Positions 9,011 to 18,289 of a stretch of DNA of 64,000 bases are shown here, in pieces. The stretch spans positions 186,001 through 250,000 of the forward strand of contig NZ_NKYE01000009.1 in assembly GCF_002262875.1 (NCBI RefSeq), given 5' to 3'. Both the position numbers and the translations under genes were made by a program. Numbering within the stretch: the stretch's first letter is position 1; every line of letters starts with the position of its first letter. This DNA is from Amycolatopsis antarctica (lineage in GTDB: Bacteria > Actinomycetota > Actinomycetes > Mycobacteriales > Pseudonocardiaceae). The notes under the pieces were generated by a model that worked only from the letters and a program-made list of their open reading frames with translations, did not search any database and had not been told where the DNA came from.

Positions 9011-9637
9011 TCAGGACCGGAGCAGCCCGCGCTCGAAGGCCACCGCCACGGCGGCCGCCCGGTCACGGACACCGAGTTTCGCGTAGGCGTGCAGCAGGTG
9101 CGTCTTCACCGTCGCCTCGCTGATGAACAACCTGGCCGCCGCCTCCTTGTTGGTGGACCCGCGGGACACCAGGCCCAGCACCTCCAGCTCGCGTGCGCTC
9201 AGCGGCTCCTGCGCCGGCGCCCGCATCTGCACCATGATCCGGCTGGCGACGGCGGGGGAGAGCACGGCCTCGCCCCGCGCCGTCGCGCGGACGGCGCGGA
9301 ACAGTTCCTCGCGTGGGGCGTCCTTGAGCAGATACCCGGTCGCGCCGGCCTCGATCGCGGGCAGCACGTCGGAATCGGTGTCGTAGGTCGTCAGCACCAG
9401 CACCCGGGCGGTGCTGCCGGAGCGGGTCAGTTCGGTGATCGCGCTGACGCCGTCCGTGCCCGGCATCCGCAGGTCCATCAGCACCACGTCGGGCCGCAGC
9501 GCGGTGGCCAGTGCCACGGCCTCGGCCCCGCTCGCCGCCTCGCCGAGCACCTCGAACCCGTGCTCGCCGGTGAAGATCCCGCGCAACCCGTCCCGGACGA
9601 TCGGGTGGTCGTCGACGATGAGCAGGGAGATGGTCAC
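9011..9637 (-). CDS. NarL/LuxR-family response regulator, 208 aa
   Basis: The receiver domain is intact: acidic pair D9-D10, phospho-acceptor D55 (in VVLMDLRMPG), the TT/S switch position in VLVLTTYD and K in GYLLKDA. The C-terminal LuxR helix-turn-helix covers about residues 145-190 (LSARELEVLGLVSRGSTNKEAA). Its GTG overlaps the stop of the sensor kinase by 4 nt, so the pair is coupled. As the last gene of the exporter/glycosyltransferase operon it probably controls that operon or envelope functions. Confidence 0.93.
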   Translation of the reverse strand: MTISLLIVDDHPIVRDGLRGIFTGEHGFEVLGEAASGAEAVALATALRPDVVLMDLRMPGTDGVSAITELTRSGSTARVLVLTTYDTDSDVLPAIEAGATGYLLKDAPREELFRAVRATARGEAVLSPAVASRIMVQMRAPAQEPLSARELEVLGLVSRGSTNKEAAARLFISEATVKTHLLHAYAKLGVRDRAAAVAVAFERGLLRS

Positions 9638-10911
9638 GCCCGCTCCCCGCTGCCGATCGCCGGGACGCTCGCCGAGATCGCCGTGCCCGCGTCCGGTTCC
9701 GACTCGATCTCCAGCCGCCCGGCGAGCCGGTGCACCCGGTGCCGCATGCCGGCGAGCCCGAAACCGCTGTAGGGATTCCCGTTGCCGGACAACGAATCCG
9801 TTCGGAAACCGACTCCGTCGTCCCGGACGTCGAGAGTCACCAGATCCTCCATGTAGGACAGTGTCAGGCCGACCCGGCCGGCGGTGGCGTGTTTGGTCAC
9901 GTTGGTCAGCGCCTCCTGGGTCACCCGCAGCAGGGTGGCCTCGATCTCCGGGTGCAGTCGTTGCGGGGTACCGGTGACCGTCAGCCCGGCCGGCACGCCG
10001 CTGAGGTCGGACCACCGCCCGACGACGCCGTCGAGAGCCTGCGGCAGCGTCGAGGACGCCAGCGCCTCGGGGCTCAGCGCCCGTACCGACCGCCGGGCCT
10101 CGGCGAGGTTCTCCCTGGCCAGGGTGAGTGCCTTGCCGATCCGCTCCCGCCCGCCGTCGGTGTCACCCGGCGCCTGGGCCGCCGCCTCGAGCTGGGTGAT
10201 GATCCCGGTGAACCCCTGCGCCAGGGTGTCGTGGATCTCCAGGCTGAGCCGCTGGCGTTCGTCGAGCGCGCCCGCCTCCCGCGCCTGCGCCAGGAGTTGC
10301 CGGTGCAGTCCGGCGTTCTCCTCCAGTGCTGCCTCCAGGTCGACGACCGTGCGCCGCTGCTGCTCGCTCTTGGCGAGCAGGTGCACCGACATCCGCGCCC
10401 CCGCCCCGATCGCCAGCGTCTGCACGGCGACGATGGTGAGAAACGGGTAGGTCCAGTCGGTCAGCGCCCGGACCGGGCCCTCGTCGCCGAGGCTGTTGAT
10501 CAGGGCGGACGTCGCGGCCAGCCCGAACCACATCAGCGGTTCGGGCCGCAGATGCAACGCGTGGAAGAACGAGCCGATCATGAACACCAGGAACGGCAGA
10601 TCGCGGACCATCAGCAGGGAGGCGAACGTCAGCGTGCCCACGAAGGACACGGCGATCACGATCGCGCTGGTGCGTACCCGCTCGGGCAGCAGGGTGTCGA
10701 AGACGAGCAGCCAGAGGGCCGCGGCGGCGACCAGCAGCAGCGTCCCGTCGAACGGGGCGCCGTCACCGTCGGTGGCCGCGATGACCGTGGCCAGGGCGAG
10801 CAACGCGAAGGCCAGGTAACGCTCGGCGAAGCGCACCGCCGGTTCCCAGCGGGACGACGCCGGCCACAGCACGGCCCTGGCGCGGTCGTTCGCCGGGTTC
10901 CCGGGACTCAT
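9634..10911 (-). CDS. Membrane sensor histidine kinase (HisKA_3 type), 425 aa
   Basis: The N-terminal half holds about five or six closely spaced membrane helices with short loops (for example YLAFALLALATVIAATD and TLLLVAAAALWLLVFDTL), so sensing is probably in or near the membrane. A coiled coil leads to the H-box LEIHDTLAQGFTG. The ATPase domain has the N-box NVTKHA, G1 VRDDGVGF and G2 GFGLAGMRHR. It phosphorylates the coupled regulator downstream. The start lies 1 nt after the stop of the glycosyltransferase gene, so kinase production follows the operon. Confidence 0.93.
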   Translation of the reverse strand: MSPGNPANDRARAVLWPASSRWEPAVRFAERYLAFALLALATVIAATDGDGAPFDGTLLLVAAAALWLLVFDTLLPERVRTSAIVIAVSFVGTLTFASLLMVRDLPFLVFMIGSFFHALHLRPEPLMWFGLAATSALINSLGDEGPVRALTDWTYPFLTIVAVQTLAIGAGARMSVHLLAKSEQQRRTVVDLEAALEENAGLHRQLLAQAREAGALDERQRLSLEIHDTLAQGFTGIITQLEAAAQAPGDTDGGRERIGKALTLARENLAEARRSVRALSPEALASSTLPQALDGVVGRWSDLSGVPAGLTVTGTPQRLHPEIEATLLRVTQEALTNVTKHATAGRVGLTLSYMEDLVTLDVRDDGVGFRTDSLSGNGNPYSGFGLAGMRHRVHRLAGRLEIESEPDAGTAISASVPAIGSGERA

Positions 10912-10912
10912 C

Positions 10913-12445
10913 TCAGACCCAGAGGTTGCGGAACTTCGGCCACAACGTCTGCCACGGTTCCTTCGGCCCCGTCGCCAGCCAGATCGGCTGCCGCTGGCTG
11001 ATGTTGCCGATGCCGAGGCCGTTGTCGATCAGGCCGATCTTGTGCACGTCGGTGAAGTGCTCCTCGATCAGGCTCGGGTCCCAGGCGACGAACATCACGA
11101 TGTCCTTGTCGTCGCCCGGCTGCCCGAAGTAGCCGAAACCGCGGTTGCCGCTGTACACCTCGGTGAGGCCGTGCTCGGCGCCGAACCGGTCGATCGCGCT
11201 CGCCTGCCAGTACTTCGCCGTCACGATCGCGGTGCGGTCGCGCATCGAGTCCGGCAGCCGGTCGTAGGTCTCGGCGACCGAGGCGGCCATCTCCGGCCAG
11301 CCGACCTCCTCCACCGAGTACGGCGGACGGGGGAATTGCGGATGATCGCGCAGCCACGACATCGGGTAGATCGGCAGCGCCGTCGGCAGGGTGATGATCG
11401 CGGACAGTACGAACACCGGCCAGGTGGGCACCCAGCGCCACCACTTCGACGGCTGCCCGCGTTCCACCGCGACCGCACCCGCCGCCCAGCAGACCGCGTA
11501 GATCCCGGATACGTAGTAGAAGCGGCCGTTGGTGATCGTGAAGATCAGCACCAGGCCCAGCACCGTCCAGCCCAGGAAGCGGTACGCGCGCAGCTCCTCC
11601 GAGCGCAGGAGCTGCCACAGCCCGTACAGCAGCAGTACCGAACCGACGACCAGCCCGGCTCCCTGGACCATGCCGGGAACCAGGTTCAGCCGTCCGCCCC
11701 AGCCCTGGTCGACCTCCGCGGAGATGGCCTGCCCCATACCGAACTGCGGCCAGCCGTTCGCGGTCTGCCAGATGATGGTGGGCACCAGCGCCACCACCGA
11801 GACGAGCGCGCCCGCCCACAGCATCGGCCGTCGTGGCAGCTCCCTCGGGCCGACCACCAGGGCGCACACCCCGGCGACGGCCCAGAAGGCCAGCACCAGG
11901 AGCTTGACGTTCAGCGCGACCCCGGTGACCACGCCTGCCCACAGCAGCAGGACGTCGTTGCGGGTCCGCACCCAGCGCACCACGACCCAGAGCAGCACCG
12001 TCCACAGGAAGGGATCGATCGTGGACGTCGCGAGGTTGTGGCCGGTCGCGAGGAAGTGGGCACACAGGGCGCTCGCCGCGGCACCGAGGGTCTGCGCCCT
12101 GCGGCCGCCGCCCAGTTCCCTGGCGATCAGCGCGGTGAAGACCGCTCCGGCCGCCGTGGCCAGCGTCGCGGGCAGCCGCAGCATGGTGACCGAGCCGGGG
12201 GCGATCGAGTCCATGGCGAGTGCCAGCAGGGGCAGCAGCGGCGGCTGGTCGGCGTAACCCCAGTCGAGCCGCTTGCCCGCGGACAGGAAGTACAACTCGT
12301 CGCCGAAGTACCCGTACCGGCTGCTGAGCAGGAACATGACCAGGGCGACGGCCGTGGCGATCGTGAGCACCGGGCCACGGGCGAACGCGGGGATCGCGCT
12401 CGCCGGTGCCAGTTGCGGCTCGGGAGCCGCCGTCGTGGTCGTCAT
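10913..12445 (-). CDS. GT39/ArnT-like polyprenyl-linked sugar transferase, 510 aa
   Basis: This is a multi-span membrane protein with the GT39 (PMT/ArnT) signature: YFGDELYFLSAGKRLDWGY, whose Asp-Glu lies in the first extracytoplasmic loop and is the presumed catalytic acid, then ADQPPLLPLLA. About ten further helices and a soluble C-terminal part (SGNRGFGYFGQPGDDKD) follow. Such enzymes move a sugar from a polyprenyl phosphate to a lipid, protein or wall polymer outside the membrane; the acceptor is unknown. GGGAG lies 6 nt before the ATG. It is a paralogue of the upstream gene, sharing most motifs in order. Confidence 0.85.
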   Translation of the reverse strand: MTTTTAAPEPQLAPASAIPAFARGPVLTIATAVALVMFLLSSRYGYFGDELYFLSAGKRLDWGYADQPPLLPLLALAMDSIAPGSVTMLRLPATLATAAGAVFTALIARELGGGRRAQTLGAAASALCAHFLATGHNLATSTIDPFLWTVLLWVVVRWVRTRNDVLLLWAGVVTGVALNVKLLVLAFWAVAGVCALVVGPRELPRRPMLWAGALVSVVALVPTIIWQTANGWPQFGMGQAISAEVDQGWGGRLNLVPGMVQGAGLVVGSVLLLYGLWQLLRSEELRAYRFLGWTVLGLVLIFTITNGRFYYVSGIYAVCWAAGAVAVERGQPSKWWRWVPTWPVFVLSAIITLPTALPIYPMSWLRDHPQFPRPPYSVEEVGWPEMAASVAETYDRLPDSMRDRTAIVTAKYWQASAIDRFGAEHGLTEVYSGNRGFGYFGQPGDDKDIVMFVAWDPSLIEEHFTDVHKIGLIDNGLGIGNISQRQPIWLATGPKEPWQTLWPKFRNLWV

Positions 12446-12562
12446 GCGTCACTCCCAGCAGGACCGCGTGCGGAACAGCGCTGGAAACATTACGGTCTCC
12501 ACGTGACCGGGGCGTAACCAGTAGCCCCGTCGCCCGTTCGGGGGCCTGGTATCGGCCGCCGC

Positions 12563-14125
12563 TCACACCCCCATCTCCCGCATTCTCGGCCAGACCGCCG
12601 ACCACGGCTGCCGGATGTCGGTGGCCAGCCAGATCGGCATTCCCTGGCTGCTGTTGAGAACGCCGTGGCCGTTGTCCAGCGCGCCCACCGGGCGGACCTC
12701 GCCGAACATCGGCGTGATGCGGCCGGGGTTCCAGCCGACGTACAGGATGTCGGTGACCGTGTCGTCCGGCCTGCCGAGGGCCCAGTACCCACGGTTGCCG
12801 CTGTGTGGTTCCGGCAGGCCGAGTGCCGGTCCGTACCGGTCGACAGCGCCCGCCTGCCAGTAGAACTCGGTCACCACGCCGGTGCGCTCCCGCCGCTGCG
12901 GGGGCAGGGCCCGGTAGGCGTCGGCGACCGAGGTGGTGACCTGTGGCCAGCCGATCTCCTCGGTGGCGAACGGTGCGCGGGGCACCGCCGGGTTCGCGGC
13001 CAGCGTCGGGATCGGCAGCACCGGCAGGCCCAGCACGATCGCCAGCATGCCGCTCACCGCGAACGACGGCCAGGACAGCAGCCAGCGCCACCAGCGCGCC
13101 GGACGTGCCCGTTCGATCTCCACGGCGGCCGCCGCCCAGCAGACGCCGAACATCCCGGCGACGTAGTAGTAGCGCCCGTTGACGGCGAGGAACAGCACGG
13201 TGAGCCCGAGGACCGTCCAGCCGAGGAAGCGGTACGGCCGCAGGCGCGGCGAGCGCAGTAGCCGCACGACGCCGTAGACCAGCAGGATCGCTCCGGCGAC
13301 CAGGCCCGCCCCGGAGAGCGCGGAGGGAAGGAAGAACAGCCGGCCACCCCAGCCCGCACCGACCTCCGTCGAGATCGCCGCCCCCATGTCGAGCTGCGGC
13401 CAGTCGTTGGCCGCCTGCCACACCACCGTCGGCGCGACGGCGAGCAGCGCGATCACGGCACCGGCCGCCAGTGCCGGCCTGCGCAACAGCTCCCGCGGTC
13501 CGCAGGCCAGCAGGCAGAGCCCGGCGACCACCCAGAACGCCGGCACCAGGAACTTGACGTTCAGTGCGATTCCGGTGACCACACCCGCCCACAGCAGCAA
13601 CCGGTCGTCCCGGGTACGCACCCAGCGCACCAGCAGCCACAGCAGCATCGTCCACAGGAACGGGTCGAGCGTCGAGGTGGCCAGGTAGTGCCCGCCGCCC
13701 AGTAGCTGCGCGGAGCAGGCCGCCGCCGCGGCGGCGAGCACCTGCGCCCTCCGGCCGCCGCCGAGTTCCCTGGCGATGAGCGCGGTCAGCACCACGGTGC
13801 CCACGGTCGCCAGCACGGCGGGCAGCCGGAGGACCGTCAGCGAGCCGGGCGCGAGGGTGTCCATCGCCTGCGCCAGCAGGGGCAGCAGCGGCGGCTGGTC
13901 GGCGTACCCCCAGTCCAGACGCCGACCAGCCGCCAGGAAGTAGAGCTCGTCACCGAAGTACCCGTAGCGGCCACTGGTCACCAGGAGCACCGCCGCCACC
14001 GCCGCGGCGACGGTGAGCACGGGCCCGCGGGCGAACGCGGGCACCCCGGTCTCCGGCGGGGCCACGGCCGCCGCAGCCCGCCCCGCCGCGTCCGGCGCTG
14101 TCGTTCTCGTCGGCGGCTTTCCCAT
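12563..14125 (-). CDS. GT39/ArnT-like sugar transferase, paralogue, 520 aa
   Basis: It has the same architecture and motifs as the next gene: YFGDELYFLAAGRRLDWGY, ADQPPLLPLLAQ, LATSTLDPFLWTM, and a soluble tail with SGNRGYWALGRPDD. The N-terminus carries a 30-residue Thr/Ala/Pro-rich cytoplasmic leader. The ATG at 14125 overlaps the stop of the ABC permease by 1 nt (TGATG), so translation is coupled. The pair looks like a tandem duplication old enough to have diverged in the loops. Catalysis is inferred from the Asp-Glu motif; the sugar and acceptor are unknown. Confidence 0.85.
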   Translation of the reverse strand: MGKPPTRTTAPDAAGRAAAAVAPPETGVPAFARGPVLTVAAAVAAVLLVTSGRYGYFGDELYFLAAGRRLDWGYADQPPLLPLLAQAMDTLAPGSLTVLRLPAVLATVGTVVLTALIARELGGGRRAQVLAAAAAACSAQLLGGGHYLATSTLDPFLWTMLLWLLVRWVRTRDDRLLLWAGVVTGIALNVKFLVPAFWVVAGLCLLACGPRELLRRPALAAGAVIALLAVAPTVVWQAANDWPQLDMGAAISTEVGAGWGGRLFFLPSALSGAGLVAGAILLVYGVVRLLRSPRLRPYRFLGWTVLGLTVLFLAVNGRYYYVAGMFGVCWAAAAVEIERARPARWWRWLLSWPSFAVSGMLAIVLGLPVLPIPTLAANPAVPRAPFATEEIGWPQVTTSVADAYRALPPQRRERTGVVTEFYWQAGAVDRYGPALGLPEPHSGNRGYWALGRPDDTVTDILYVGWNPGRITPMFGEVRPVGALDNGHGVLNSSQGMPIWLATDIRQPWSAVWPRMREMGV

Positions 14126-14883
14126 CACTGCCACCGGAAGAATCGGGCCGAGAGGCCGGCGAACACCAGCGCCGTGACCACCAGGGCGACGAGCTGGATC
14201 GCCTGCGGCGACCCGCCGGCGGCGGTCTCGCGCAGGCCGTTGAGTGTCCCGCCGAGTGGCAGGACGTCGGCGGCGTGCTGCAGGAACACGGGCAGCTTCT
14301 CCTTGGGCACCCACACACCGCCCAGTGCCAGCATCGGAAAGAAAGCGAGCGCACCCACCCCGCCCGCGGTCCGTGCCGTGCGGGCCAGGGCCGCGATCAG
14401 CATGCCGACCGAGAACAGCGCGGCCGTGCCGAGGACGGCGACGAGGGCGTAACCGGCGGGGTTCTCCGGCAATGCCATGCCCAGCGCCCCCGCCCCGAGC
14501 ACCAGCACCAGGAGCAGCACGACGACGGCCGCGAGGAGGTTGACGATGAGCTGGGCGGTCAGCAGCAGAGCGGGCGACACCGGGCCGGCGGCGAACCTGC
14601 GCAGCACGCCCTTCTCCCGGTAAGTGGCGATGACCACCGGAAACAGGGTCAGGGCCAGCATCGCCAGCAGGATCGCCACCGATATCGGCGCGATGACCGT
14701 GGCGAGTGCGGACCGGCCGCCGTACTCGGCGCTCGGTTCCCGCACGCCCGGCATCAGGCCGAACACCAGCAGCAGGGCGATCGGAATGCCCACGACGGTG
14801 ATCGGTGCCCCGGGATCGCGCAGGAACAGTTTCGTCTCGACCGCGGTCATCGCGGCCAGTGGTCCGGAACTCGGTGCGGGCAT
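14125..14883 (-). CDS. ABC-2 type exporter permease, 252 aa
   Basis: Six predicted membrane helices occur in the usual ABC-2 order, with the typical mid-protein ATYREKGVLRRFAAGPVSPALLLTAQ segment and the late GGVWVPKEKLPVFLQHAADVLPLGG loop. This is the DrrB/NodJ group. It partners the ATPase gene 49 nt upstream. Exporters of this type move lipids, drugs or polymers; placement with two lipid-linked sugar transferases suggests a glycolipid or envelope precursor, which is inference. Confidence 0.88.
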   Translation of the reverse strand: MPAPSSGPLAAMTAVETKLFLRDPGAPITVVGIPIALLLVFGLMPGVREPSAEYGGRSALATVIAPISVAILLAMLALTLFPVVIATYREKGVLRRFAAGPVSPALLLTAQLIVNLLAAVVVLLLVLVLGAGALGMALPENPAGYALVAVLGTAALFSVGMLIAALARTARTAGGVGALAFFPMLALGGVWVPKEKLPVFLQHAADVLPLGGTLNGLRETAAGGSPQAIQLVALVVTALVFAGLSARFFRWQ

Positions 14884-14932
14884 GGTTCTTCCCCCGGATC
14901 GGATGGTGGCGGGTAATGGGTTCGGTGGCGGA

Positions 14933-15832
14933 TCAGCCGGGTTGCCTGCCGGTGAGGGCGACGAAGGCGTCGTCCAGGTTCGCCCGCTCGACGCGCAGGC
15001 CGTCGGCGATGACCTGCCTGCGGGCCAGCACGGAGGTGACGGCGTGCAGCAGGTAGCCGGTGACGATCACCTCGGGGCCGTGCCGCTCGACGGACCGGAC
15101 CTCGGCGAGGCCGGTGAACACCGAGTCCTCGACGGGGGCCGAAGGGCGGAAACGGATGCGCTGCTCGTCGTCCACGCCGGCGACCAGCCCTGCCGGCGTG
15201 TCGATCGCGACGATCCGGCCCGCGTCGATGACGGCGAGCCGGTCGCACAACCGCTCGGCCTCCTCCATGAAGTGGGTGACCAGCACGATCGTCACGCCGC
15301 GATCGCGGACACCTTCGATCAGCGACCAGGTGTCCCGGCGAGCCTGCGGGTCGAGGCCGGTGGTCAGTTCGTCCAGCACGGCGATCTCCGGGCTGCCGAC
15401 GAGAGCCAGCGCGATCGACAGCCGCTGTTTCTGGCCGCCGGAGAGCTTGGCGAACGCGGTGTCCTGCTTGTCCGCGAGCCCGAGCGTGTCGAGCAGTTCG
15501 TCGATGTCGGCGGGGTTCCGGTAGAACGAGGCGTACAACGCGAGCGCCTCCCGCACCCGCAACTTGTCCGGCAGTTCGCTCTCCTGAAGCTGGACGCCCA
15601 GTCGCTGGCGCAGCTCGGCCGTCTGCCGGTGCGGATCGAGGCCGAGTACCGAGACGGTGCCGCGGTCGTGCTGCCGCATCGCCGTCACGCACTCGACGGT
15701 CGTTGTCTTCCCTGCCCCGTTGGGCCCCAGGATCCCGAAGATCTCGCCGCGTTCCACGTCGAAGGACACGGAGTCGACGGCGATCTTGTCCCGATAACGT
15801 TTGTGCAGTTCCCGCACCTGGATGACCGGCAT
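14933..15832 (-). CDS. ABC exporter ATPase (DrrA-like), 299 aa
   Basis: Walker A is GPNGAGKTT (about residues 36-44), the signature is LSGGQKQRL, Walker B is IAVLDELTTGLD (Leu replaces the usual Pro after the Glu) and the switch His lies in LVTHFMEEAERL. The C-terminal 80 residues form the extra DrrA-type domain. It is the first gene of the operon ABC ATPase, permease, two GT39 enzymes, sensor kinase and regulator. No clear promoter was identified upstream. Confidence 0.92.
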   Translation of the reverse strand: MPVIQVRELHKRYRDKIAVDSVSFDVERGEIFGILGPNGAGKTTTVECVTAMRQHDRGTVSVLGLDPHRQTAELRQRLGVQLQESELPDKLRVREALALYASFYRNPADIDELLDTLGLADKQDTAFAKLSGGQKQRLSIALALVGSPEIAVLDELTTGLDPQARRDTWSLIEGVRDRGVTIVLVTHFMEEAERLCDRLAVIDAGRIVAIDTPAGLVAGVDDEQRIRFRPSAPVEDSVFTGLAEVRSVERHGPEVIVTGYLLHAVTSVLARRQVIADGLRVERANLDDAFVALTGRQPG

Positions 15833-16095
15833 GCGATTCCCCTTCCCGAACTCGTCCGCGTCGAGCCTCGCCGAGAGGAGGGGGTGCCCGGATCGCCTCG
15901 CCGGCCATCCTTCGATCCACCACGCGGAAGGCTGCGATCAACCGTTCGGTGGACCCGGCTGCCCTTAGGGGTGCCTGGGCGCGGACGGACCCGAACTCGG
16001 TTCCGGCGTAACCGGCGTGGGACCGGGCACCGAGATGCTGATCGGCGGGCACTCGGTGTGGCGGCGGCGTTCCCTGCTCGGGGCCGCGTGGCGAC
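15833..16095. other. Intergenic region, no gene seen
   Basis: About 260 bp between the exporter ATPase start and the end of the SRPBCC gene. It must hold the promoter of the leftward exporter operon, but I see no convincing -10/-35 pair, repeat or small gene. Confidence 0.5.
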
Positions 16096-16596
16096 TCAGG
16101 GCTGGTGTCGTTCGGCGAGCAGCTTGAAGTTGAGCAACTGCCGTCGAGCCATGACGAGGTCGCCGAGGGACAGGCCGGCGGCCAGCCAGCGGCTGGTGCG
16201 CATGACGAGCTTCAGCAGCAGGCGCGAGGTTCCGCGATCCCGCGGTACGAGCACATAGGACATGAAGGCGCCCATGATGGCGCCCGTCAGCTCGCTCCCC
16301 GGGGCGACGGAGACGATCCGGCCGAGCTTGTGCCCGCCGGCGGCGGTGAACGCCTCGCCGACCCGGGGTTCGGGAAGTTGTCGCAGCTCGCGCGGTGAGC
16401 GGCGGCCGAGGTTGTCGATCCAGTCGTACGAGTACGGCGCGAGCCGCACTTGTGCGACCCAGGGCCAGACCGCCTCGGTGGGCGCCTCGACACTCACGCC
16501 CCGCCATGCTCGCAGGGTGGGGGAGGTGACGAATTCGTCGCAGGGGAAGGTGCGCACGATCTCCTCGTCGCTCACACCCCATCGATCGCCGATCAT
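16096..16596 (-). CDS. SRPBCC/START-like fold protein, 166 aa
   Basis: The sequence has the alternation expected of a polyketide cyclase/START-like fold, with VEAPTEAVWPWVAQVRLAPYSYDW near the N-terminus, a feature of a common actinobacterial SRPBCC group, and a C-terminal helix LGDLVMARRQLLNFKLLAERH. It probably binds a small hydrophobic ligand; no catalytic residues can be assigned. The ATG at 16596 (MIGDRWGV) is chosen because GGGGAGG lies 8 nt upstream; an ATG 18 nt earlier overlaps that ribosome site. It diverges from the methyltransferase at 16739. Confidence 0.72.
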   Translation of the reverse strand: MIGDRWGVSDEEIVRTFPCDEFVTSPTLRAWRGVSVEAPTEAVWPWVAQVRLAPYSYDWIDNLGRRSPRELRQLPEPRVGEAFTAAGGHKLGRIVSVAPGSELTGAIMGAFMSYVLVPRDRGTSRLLLKLVMRTSRWLAAGLSLGDLVMARRQLLNFKLLAERHQP

Positions 16597-16738
16597 GCAG
16601 CCATCCTCCCCCAACGTTCCCGGTCACCGGCAACTCCTCGTCGGGGGCACGCGCGTAACGCCGGGGAACGTCGTTGCGCGGCGGGGGCGTGATCGACTGC
16701 CGGTATCCTCGTCCGGGCGAAACCGGGGGGAGTATCCG

Positions 16739-17605
16739 ATGACGGACCGCACCGAGGGCATCGCGGGGCAGGTCGATCCGGCCAACGCCGGGCAGTTGCG
16801 TGCCTGGGACGGCGATCAGGGCGCCTACTGGACCGAACGCGCCGAGCGCTTCGACGAGGGCGTTGCCCGCTACCACGAGCGGTTCATCGCCGCCGCGGCG
16901 ATCGAGCCGGAGTCGGACGTGCTCGACATCGGCTGCGGCAGCGGGAGAACGACCAGGGACGCGGCCCGCGCGGCCCCGGCGGGCTCGGCGCTCGGCGTCG
17001 ACCTGTCCTCGCGCATGATCGACCTCGCCCGCCGGACGGCCGAACGGGAGCACCTGGCCAACGTGACCTTCCGGCAGGCCGACGCGCAGGTCCACCCGTT
17101 CACGCCGGCCGGTGTCGACGTGGCGATCAGCAGGCACGGCGCGATGTTCTTCGGTGACCCGGAGGCGGCGTTCACCAACATCGCCCGCGCCCTGCGCCCC
17201 GGCGGCAGGCTCGTCCTGCTGACCTGGCAGCCGATGGATCGCAACGCGTGGATGAGCACGTTCCGCTCCGTCTTCGCCGGTGGCCGGGAGTTGCCAGCCC
17301 CAGCCGCAGACGGGCCGGGCCCCGCCGCGCTGAGCGAGCCCGGCACCGTCCGGGCGCTGCTGGAGTCGGCCGGATTCGCGGACGTCCGGCTGGACGCCCT
17401 GCACGAGCCGATGTACTTCGGCCGCGACGTCGACGACGCCTGCCGGTTCATTTCCGGCCAGTTCGCCGCCATGGCGGCCGAACTCGACGCCGAAGCGCGG
17501 GCTCGTGCCCTCGAACTGCTGCGCGCGGACATGGCCGGCCACCTGACCGGCGAGGGTGTGCGCTACGACTCCGCCGCCTGGCTGGTCCGGGCGCGGCGCC
17601 CCTGA
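16739..17605 (+). CDS. Class I SAM-dependent methyltransferase, 288 aa
   Basis: Motif I is VLDIGCGSGRTTRDAA, then LGVDLSSRMIDLAR, RQADAQVHPF and RALRPGGRLVLLTWQ, a textbook Methyltransf_25/31 arrangement. GGGGGGAG 6 nt before the ATG fixes the start. It is a small-molecule type enzyme with no substrate clue from neighbours. It converges with the DUF402 gene. Confidence 0.88.
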   Translation: MTDRTEGIAGQVDPANAGQLRAWDGDQGAYWTERAERFDEGVARYHERFIAAAAIEPESDVLDIGCGSGRTTRDAARAAPAGSALGVDLSSRMIDLARRTAEREHLANVTFRQADAQVHPFTPAGVDVAISRHGAMFFGDPEAAFTNIARALRPGGRLVLLTWQPMDRNAWMSTFRSVFAGGRELPAPAADGPGPAALSEPGTVRALLESAGFADVRLDALHEPMYFGRDVDDACRFISGQFAAMAAELDAEARARALELLRADMAGHLTGEGVRYDSAAWLVRARRP

Positions 17606-17630
17606 CGGCCGCGCCAGCACGCGGTGCGGA

Positions 17631-18143
17631 TCAGTGCCGTCGCCAGCGCAGCTCCACGCCCTCCCCGGTGAGCCAGGCGCCGAGGTCGTAGCCGTGCGAG
17701 GCGAGCGCGTCGACCGTGGCGTAGGCGCGGTCGAACGCCTGGCAGGCCCGTTCGGCCCCGATCAGGTCCGCGGTCACGGCGGCCAGCAGCTCGTCGGTGT
17801 CCAGCACTCGCACGCCCCGGCCCTGGGACAGCACCAGGTCGAGGTACAGGTCGGTGGCGCGCCACCGGTCGCCGTCCCGTTCGATGTGGACGACGTCGAG
17901 GTAGAAGTCCTGATCGCGTTTGTGGCCAGGGTTGAACCAGAAGTCGGTGACGCGGAGCCCGAACCCGGGCAGCAGCCAGGACTCCAGGTACCGGAACTGC
18001 GGCCTGCCCGGTGTCGGACGGGCCATGTACAGCCCGAACGGTTCGACCCGGAACTCCTCGACGGCGCGCTCGATTCCCTTCGGGTCGGTGTTGGTGCGGG
18101 TGGCCACGTCGAAGATCTCGACCTTCGGGGGGTGCACATCCAT
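17631..18143 (-). CDS. DUF402 domain protein, 170 aa
   Basis: The DUF402 core is visible as FGLYMARPTPGRPQFRY, DFWFNPGHKRDQDFYLDVV and a C-terminal acidic/aromatic part. Members of this fold include nucleoside phosphate hydrolases and RNA-binding proteins (FAU-1/Ntdp); the Asp residues in DQDFYLDVV and TDLYLDLVL fit a metal-binding role. The ATG at 18143 (MDVHPPKVE) is chosen; an ATG 9 nt earlier is possible. It has stood beside uvrB in other actinobacteria as far as I recall, without a known link. Confidence 0.8.
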   Translation of the reverse strand: MDVHPPKVEIFDVATRTNTDPKGIERAVEEFRVEPFGLYMARPTPGRPQFRYLESWLLPGFGLRVTDFWFNPGHKRDQDFYLDVVHIERDGDRWRATDLYLDLVLSQGRGVRVLDTDELLAAVTADLIGAERACQAFDRAYATVDALASHGYDLGAWLTGEGVELRWRRH

Positions 18144-18289
18144 GACCGGCATCCTGCCGGGCCGTCGGGTGAAAGACGATCACCGAGCCCGGTGGCGAGG
18201 GTGCGCGCACGGACATCCCGGTTCCGCGAACACGGCGACGGCCACCCGGCTAGCGTCGCGGTGACCGATCGAGGAGCGAGGAGACGCCG

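Noticed and set aside
12446-12562. Possible promoter between the two GT39 genes (TAATGT box)
   Set aside because: No acceptable -35 at 16-19 nt; the genes are more simply read as one operon.
10908-13655. A 915-codon open frame overlapping both GT39 genes
   Set aside because: Wrong frame of a GC-rich membrane-protein region; no start signal and heavy Arg/Gly/Ala bias.
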